Origin: RPQJ01 sp031404015
Lineage (GTDB): Bacteria > Pseudomonadota > Gammaproteobacteria > Steroidobacterales > Steroidobacteraceae
Assembly: GCA_031404015.1 (NCBI GenBank)
Contig: JANNGT010000003.1
Coordinates: forward strand, 1-41,505
DNA length: 41,505 nt
Direction of reading: 5' to 3'
The translations under genes were made by a program, and so were the position numbers. Below the pieces are notes generated by a model. That model was not told where the DNA came from, did no database searches, and saw nothing but the letters and a program-made list of their open reading frames with translations. Each line of letters starts with the position of its first letter. Position 1 is the stretch's first letter. Positions 34,962-41,505 of the stretch are shown piece by piece.

Positions 34962-35468
34962 ATGCCTGCGGACCTGACAGTCCACCGGGCGCTGACGCGC
35001 TCGCGTTGCACAATTCTATTTCTGGTTTTGTCGGTGCTGGTAGCGCCGTTGGCCAGCCATGCGCAGTCGAACCTGGACGGAATCGAACTCGACCGCCAAC
35101 TCGCCGATCAGTACGCGGTGCCGACGCCGGCTGGGCCCCAGGTCCCCGTGCACGCGCCGGTGAATGGGCTGGCAGCCGAGCCGACCGTCGCCCAGGTGCT
35201 CGACGAAGCCGCCATGGCAAGGCTCGAGGCCGAGATCGATGCGGCCCTCGCAGAAGACGAGAACGTGCGCCCGCTGATCACGGAGGCGCCGGTTTCTCTT
35301 CTGCAGACGTTGCTGCTGGTGCTGGCGGGGCTATGCCTGCTGGCCTTCGCCGGCGTAGTGCTGACGCTCGCCCTGCGAGAACTGCGCAAGGACAAGCAGC
35401 TGCGCCGCCGCACTTACCGCCGCCGCGTGAAGCGTCGCAGCGTGACCGACACGGTGGCCACGGCCTGA
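34962..35468 (+). CDS. Exported single-helix membrane protein, unknown
   Basis: A 168-residue protein with AAGGAATAA just before ATG 34962. A signal peptide ends near SHAQ (about 35). A periplasmic segment with a short helix (EAAMARLEAEIDAALAEDE) follows, then a membrane helix around LLQTLLLVLAGLCLLAFAGVV and a strongly basic tail (RELRKDKQLRRRTYRRRVKRR). The layout suggests an inner-membrane protein with a positive cytosolic end. No family is recognised. It stands alone behind its own promoter and converges on the coiled-coil gene. Confidence 0.75.
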   Translation: MPADLTVHRALTRSRCTILFLVLSVLVAPLASHAQSNLDGIELDRQLADQYAVPTPAGPQVPVHAPVNGLAAEPTVAQVLDEAAMARLEAEIDAALAEDENVRPLITEAPVSLLQTLLLVLAGLCLLAFAGVVLTLALRELRKDKQLRRRTYRRRVKRRSVTDTVATA

Positions 35469-35489
35469 CCTTCGGCGCGTTCTCGCGCT

Positions 35490-36533
35490 TCAGCGCACGA
35501 GCGCCCGGTGCAGCTCCCAGTATTCGTCCAGCAGGACGTTCGGCGCCGTGCGCCGGCCTGCGGCTACCTGCCCAGCGGGGGCCGCGACGATCGAGTCCGG
35601 CACTGGCACCGAGTCTTCGTCGTTGCGGTAGATGGCCTGGCGACGCAAGCGGTCTGCCCGAGTCTTGATCTCGCCCAGGTCTTCGCCCATGCGGTCCCCT
35701 TCCGCGACGGCACGTGCCGCGTTCTGCAGCAAAGCCTGCGCTTCCTGCGGCGTGCCGTAGTGCGCATCGAACACGCGCTTGAGCGTGCTCTGTCGGGCGA
35801 GCTCCGCGAGGCCGCCCGGCGCCAGGCGGTCGTAAAGCATCTCGGCATAGGCAATGACTGCGATGTTGACGCTGCGGCGGCCTTCGACGCTGAGGCCGGC
35901 GAACAACGGTGGCGGCTCGGCCTGGATCGCATCGACCTCGGCCGTCAGCTTGTGGATCTGCTCCGTCGCTGCGGCCAGGCGGAAATCGCGCGTGTGGATT
36001 GCATCGAGCGCGCGACGGCGCCTGAAGTAGTGCCAGAAGCCGGTCAGTTGCGCGAGCTTCTGTCGGGCCAGTTTCTGCTCGGCCTGCAACTGTTCGCCCA
36101 GCACCCTCGCCTCGGATAGCTCGCGGTCGTATGCGGCAATGCGTTCGCGCTTGCTGTGCTCGAATTCCGCGAGCTGCTGCTTGCGCTCGCGGTCCTTCTG
36201 CTGCCGCGCGAGCTCCGAGCCGAATTGCTCGAGGCGCTTGCAGGCGGCACGCCAGAGTGCCTTCAGCTGGAAATAGGCGAGGCTCTTGTACCCTTCCTCG
36301 GGCCGGCCGAGGTATTGCTCCAGCGCGGCCATCTGCTCCTCGACGCGCATCGTCGCGCCTTCCTGCAGCTTCAGCCGGTCGAGCAGACGGTGCCGGTCAT
36401 CGTCGAGCGCGTTGAGCTCCTTCTTGAGCTCGACGCGATTGCGGAACAGCGCGAACAGGCGTTCGTCTTCAATCGAGGGTTCGCGGCCCGCCAACCGGTA
36501 GGCCAGGCGTCGCAGGTCTTCAGGCAGGCGCAT
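35490..36533 (-). CDS. Coiled-coil protein, unknown
   Basis: A 347-residue soluble protein with two long charged helical stretches (about 25-65 and 95-170, rich in Arg, Glu, Gln and Leu) typical of coiled coils, then a globular C-terminal part (SVNIAVIAYAEMLYDRLAPGGLAELARQSTLKR, split by helices) and the ending VLLDEYWELHRALV. No domain is recognised; no signal peptide is visible. The ATG at 36533 overlaps the upstream DUF1249 gene by 14 nt; a GTG at 36560 would give 356 residues. The overlap implies joint expression. Confidence 0.78.
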   Translation of the reverse strand: MRLPEDLRRLAYRLAGREPSIEDERLFALFRNRVELKKELNALDDDRHRLLDRLKLQEGATMRVEEQMAALEQYLGRPEEGYKSLAYFQLKALWRAACKRLEQFGSELARQQKDRERKQQLAEFEHSKRERIAAYDRELSEARVLGEQLQAEQKLARQKLAQLTGFWHYFRRRRALDAIHTRDFRLAAATEQIHKLTAEVDAIQAEPPPLFAGLSVEGRRSVNIAVIAYAEMLYDRLAPGGLAELARQSTLKRVFDAHYGTPQEAQALLQNAARAVAEGDRMGEDLGEIKTRADRLRRQAIYRNDEDSVPVPDSIVAAPAGQVAAGRRTAPNVLLDEYWELHRALVR

Positions 36534-36990
36534 GCGCCGCAGGCGTGAACTCGTGGCCACGCTCGAGACAGTAGTCGAGCCATTTGTTCAGCATCATGTT
36601 GCGCAGCCAGCGTTCGCCCAGCTGGGCCGGGATGCCAGCGCGCACGTGGTCAAGGCTCTGGTGCCTGATCCAGCGGCCGCACGCGCTTGCCTCGGCGAGC
36701 CGCGCGTCATGGTAGACGCGGACTTCGAGGTCCGGGTCGGCGACTACGCTTTGCCCTTCATCGAACAGGTAGGTGAGACGCACGGAGGTCGTGTACGGCG
36801 CGTGCTCGATTACCGTCAGGTGCAGGTCGCAGTCGCCCGCGGCGCGCGAGATGCGCACGCCCTGGTGGCGACGCACATCGCCGGCGAGTTCGCGCACCCG
36901 CAGGTAATTGCTTTCGTAGAGCGACATGAGGCTCACGAAACTTACCGGGCGGGCCCGCCATGACGTGATGCACAGGTGGTCGAGCAACAT
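36520..36990 (-). CDS. DUF1249 family protein (YqiB-like)
   Basis: A 156-residue member of DUF1249 (E. coli YqiB), function unknown. The family features are the SLYESNYLRVREL start block, HLTVIEHAPYTTSVRL, then LEVRVYHDARLAEA near 88-101 and the C-terminal MMLNKWLDYCLERGHEF. The ATG at 36990 is chosen because family members have about 20 residues before the SLYESNY block; 36927 is an alternative. It lies upstream of, and overlaps, the coiled-coil gene. In E. coli yqiB sits near cpdA and parE, which are not here. Confidence 0.85.
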   Translation of the reverse strand: MLLDHLCITSWRARPVSFVSLMSLYESNYLRVRELAGDVRRHQGVRISRAAGDCDLHLTVIEHAPYTTSVRLTYLFDEGQSVVADPDLEVRVYHDARLAEASACGRWIRHQSLDHVRAGIPAQLGERWLRNMMLNKWLDYCLERGHEFTPAAHAPA

Positions 36991-37086
36991 GGCCGGAATA
37001 TAGCACAGGGTTTTGACGCTCCTGTGAAGCCCTCCGCAGCTTTGCGAAAAACCCCGTCGCGCTTGCGCCGAACGGGCAAGCTGCGC

Positions 37087-37917
37087 TCAGGGCCGCAGAC
37101 GACGCTCGATGCCCTTGCGGTCGATGATGCGGCTCGCGATCTCCTCGATCGAGCACTCGGTCGTGTCGATTGCCGGAATGCCGTGCCGATGAAAGAGGTT
37201 CTCGGCGCTGCGAACCTCGAATTCGCATTGCGTGATCGACGCATAGCGGCTGCCCGGCTTGCGCTCGTTGCGAATCTGCTGCAGGCGCAGCGGCGAGATC
37301 GTCAGCCCGTACAGCTTCGGCGTGTAACCGCGGACCGACGCTGGCAGTTGCTTGCCGTCGAAGTCGTCCTCGGTAAACGGATAATTGGCCGCGAACACAC
37401 CGTACTGCATCGCCATGTAGATGCACGTCGGCGTCTTGCCGGAGCGCGACACGCCGATCAGGATCACGTCCGCCCGCTCGTAGTCGGCGGTGACCGCGCC
37501 GTCGTCAGACGCAAGCGCGAAGTTGGTGGCGTCGATGCGCGTGCTGTAGATGAGCTGGTCCACGATGCCGTGCGCGCGGCCCGCGCGCTCGCTCGACTTG
37601 ATCATCAGCTCGGCTTCGAGCCGGCCGAGAAACGCGTCGAAGAAATCGAGGAACAAACCGTTGCTGGTCTTGACGACGCGCCGCAGGTCGTCCTTCACCA
37701 AGGTGCTGAAAACAATGGGCCGCAAGCCATCTTCCTTGCCCGTCGCGTTGATTTTCCTGACGGCTTCCTCTGCCTTGTCAACGGTGGCTATAAATGGCAG
37801 AGTCACCTGCCGGAATTCCTGGCCTTCGAATTGCGTGAGCAGGCTGTGCCCCATCGTTTCGGCGGTCACTCCGGTCTGGTCCGACACAAAAAATACCGTT
37901 CGGCGATTCGTGGGCAC
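37087..37917 (-). CDS. ppsR: PEP synthase regulatory protein (bifunctional kinase/pyrophosphorylase)
   Basis: PpsR switches PEP synthase off by ADP-dependent phosphorylation of a Thr and on by Pi-dependent removal. The 276-residue DUF299 protein starts RRTVFFVSDQTGVTAETMGHS and has the P-loop GVSRSGKT at 155-162, followed by TPTCIYMA and the ANYPF block. The start is a GTG at 37917, preceded by GGAAAC. Its target ppsA is divergent 89 bp away, the usual proteobacterial arrangement. The gap to the DUF1249 gene is 96 bp. Confidence 0.96.
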   Translation of the reverse strand: MPTNRRTVFFVSDQTGVTAETMGHSLLTQFEGQEFRQVTLPFIATVDKAEEAVRKINATGKEDGLRPIVFSTLVKDDLRRVVKTSNGLFLDFFDAFLGRLEAELMIKSSERAGRAHGIVDQLIYSTRIDATNFALASDDGAVTADYERADVILIGVSRSGKTPTCIYMAMQYGVFAANYPFTEDDFDGKQLPASVRGYTPKLYGLTISPLRLQQIRNERKPGSRYASITQCEFEVRSAENLFHRHGIPAIDTTECSIEEIASRIIDRKGIERRLRP

Positions 37918-38006
37918 GGCGTTTCCAAAGCGCGCCAGGCGCGTCAGTGCGTGGATGACACCCGCAGTGTTTCACCTACTCCGTTGACGTAGCAAGGGGC
38001 CCGCAC

Positions 38007-40376
<2,370 letters not shown>

Positions 40377-40386
40377 TCGGGATCGG

Positions 40387-40986
40387 TCAAAGTGCGGGCG
40401 TGCGGCCGGCGAGTGCGTGCGCCAGCGTGCCGCCGTCGACGTATTCCAACTCCCCGCCCACCGGCACGCCATGTGCGATGCGCGACGCGCGCAGCCCGAA
40501 CCGACCCGCGACTTCGGCAAGAAAATGCGCGGTGGCCTCGCCCTCCACGGTGGGGTTGGTGGCCAGGATCACTTCCTTGACCTCGCCTTCGCCCAGTAGC
40601 TGCTCGAATTCGCGGATGCCGATCTCTGTCGGGCCCACGCCGTCGAGCGGCGACAGGTGTCCCATCAGCACGAAGTAACAGCCGCGGAAACTCGCGGTCT
40701 GTTCGATCGCCACCACGTCGGCGGGCGATTCGACCACGCAGAGCAGCGCCGTATCGCGGTTCGTCGAGGCGCAGATCGGGCACAGCTCGCCTTCCGCGAA
40801 CATGCGGCAACGCTGGCAGTGCCCGAGCGCTTCCATGGCGCTGGCGACCGCTGCGGCAATCTCGCCGCCGCCCTTGCGATCGCGCTCGAGCAGGTAGAAC
40901 GCCATGCGCTGCGCCGACTTCGGGCCCACGCCCGGCAGGCAACGAAACGCCTCGATCAGCCTGCTCAGGGACGGCGGGTAAAGCAT
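40387..40986 (-). CDS. recR: Recombination mediator RecR
   Basis: RecR works with RecF and RecO to load RecA at gaps. The 199-residue protein has the helix-hairpin-helix (LPGVGPKSAQRMAFYLL at 17-33), the zinc finger Cys57-Cys60...Cys69-Cys72, and a Toprim domain (LCVVESPADVVAIE, HLSPLDGVGP). The C-terminal Walker B-like region contains VPVGGELEYVDGGTL. It follows ybaB by 37 bp in the standard dnaX-ybaB-recR order. Confidence 0.97.
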   Translation of the reverse strand: MLYPPSLSRLIEAFRCLPGVGPKSAQRMAFYLLERDRKGGGEIAAAVASAMEALGHCQRCRMFAEGELCPICASTNRDTALLCVVESPADVVAIEQTASFRGCYFVLMGHLSPLDGVGPTEIGIREFEQLLGEGEVKEVILATNPTVEGEATAHFLAEVAGRFGLRASRIAHGVPVGGELEYVDGGTLAHALAGRTPAL

Positions 40987-41023
40987 GCGCGGGAAGTCCG
41001 GACGTCAGCCGCGGGGCAGCAGA

Positions 41024-41350
41024 TCAAAACGGCATCTTGAAGCCGGGCGGCAGGTTCATGCCGCCCATGACGCCGGCCATGCGTTGCTGCGTCGCAGATT
41101 CCAGGCGCTGCGCTGCGTCGTTGATCGCGGCCGCCACGAGGTCCTCGATCATCTCGCGGTCATCGAGCGGCACGCTGGGGTCGATCTGCACGCGCTTCGC
41201 TTCATGTTTGCCGTTCATCGTGACCTTGACCATGCCGCCGCCGGATTCGCCGACGACTTCCATGGCCGCGATCTCGGCCTGCGCCTTCTGCATGTTGGCC
41301 TGCAGTGTCTGCGCCTGCTTCATCATGTTGCCGATGCCGCCTTTCATCAT
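41024..41350 (-). CDS. ybaB: Nucleoid-associated protein YbaB/EbfC
   Basis: A 108-residue dimeric DNA-binding protein. It shows the family layout: MMKQAQTLQANMQKAQAEIA helix, VVGESGGGMVKVTMNGKHEAKRVQIDPSV beta core (read in two parts), DREMIEDLVAAAINDA helix, and a Gly/Met/Pro-rich end (GMNLPPGFKMPF). The start is the first of two adjacent ATGs. It lies 38 bp after dnaX and before recR. Confidence 0.96.
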   Translation of the reverse strand: MMKGGIGNMMKQAQTLQANMQKAQAEIAAMEVVGESGGGMVKVTMNGKHEAKRVQIDPSVPLDDREMIEDLVAAAINDAAQRLESATQQRMAGVMGGMNLPPGFKMPF

Positions 41351-41388
41351 GTGCGTCGCTTCCCGGAAGTGAAGTGGAGTTGACTGTG

Positions 41389-41505
41389 TCAGTTGAGCGG
41401 CTTGACCGAACCCGGCCGTACCGTCGCGCCGAACGTCTCGCGCATTGCGCGTACGGCCGGATGTCCGGCACCGATCCGGTTACCGTCACACCCGGAATGG
41501 CTGCC
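41389..41505 (-). CDS. dnaX: DNA polymerase III subunit gamma/tau, 3' end
   Basis: The minus strand is open from the window edge to a TGA at 41391-41389. The last residues, GHPAVRAMRETFGATVRPGSVKPLN, are the typical gammaproteobacterial DnaX ending (DPxVQALxxxFxAxVxPGSIRP). Position immediately upstream of ybaB-recR supports this. Only about 38 codons are inside the window, so the ATPase domains and any frameshift site cannot be seen. Confidence 0.82.
   Translation of the reverse strand, partial: GSHSGCDGNRIGAGHPAVRAMRETFGATVRPGSVKPLN

Overview
The window is high-GC chromosomal DNA from a gammaproteobacterium, most likely from the Xanthomonadales/Nevskiales/Steroidobacter side. The main evidence is the compact block hrcA-grpE-dnaK-dnaJ-dapB beside nadK-recN, fur, bamE, ratA-rnfH, smpB and ssrA, an arrangement I know from Xanthomonas-like genomes. 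A tmRNA tag ending in ALAA, the dnaX-ybaB-recR order and a ppsR/ppsA pair also fit. These assignments come from motif recognition and remembered family features; no search was run.

Layout. 1-180: a break. The start of carA (minus strand, first 35 codons) stops abruptly at about base 75 and is joined to the C-terminal end of a response-regulator receiver domain on the plus strand. 181-640: a 460-bp gap with REP-like inverted repeats. 641-6484 (minus): hrcA, grpE, dnaK, dnaJ, dapB (heat-shock chaperones plus lysine biosynthesis), with a good sigma-32 promoter before dnaK. 6597-9318 (plus): nadK and recN. 9242-11619: fur (minus), bamE (plus), ratA-rnfH (minus), smpB (plus). 11619-12164: a long hairpin made of 9-bp repeats, then ssrA and its terminator; SmpB and tmRNA are the two partners of trans-translation. 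12215-17059 (minus): a GloVer-repeat surface protein, a molybdopterin oxidoreductase, an RDD membrane protein and a lipoprotein. 17184-19094 (plus): a YheS-type ABC-F ATPase.

19091-23867 (minus): a tight four-gene operon of Gfo/Idh/MocA dehydrogenase, FMN-dependent 2-hydroxy-acid dehydrogenase, DauA-like SulP transporter and quinone oxidoreductase. The first three genes are joined by ATGA stop/start overlaps; this looks like uptake and oxidation of an organic acid. 23930-24811: three small uncharacterised genes. 24934-27108: the tail-specific protease Prc. 27254-34754 (plus): an RND efflux operon with one lipoprotein adaptor and two different permeases, behind a strong promoter whose -35 lies inside a perfect palindrome. 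34962-36990: a small membrane protein, a coiled-coil protein and a DUF1249 protein. 37087-40376: ppsR and ppsA, divergent. 40387-41505 (minus): recR, ybaB and the 3' end of dnaX.

Most of the window is core housekeeping DNA. I saw no phage, transposase, CRISPR array or recognisable defence system. The least explained items are the carA/receiver-domain junction, the 9-bp-repeat hairpin before ssrA, the hydroxy-acid/transporter operon, the operator-like palindrome before the RND operon, and the molybdoenzyme next to the GloVer protein.
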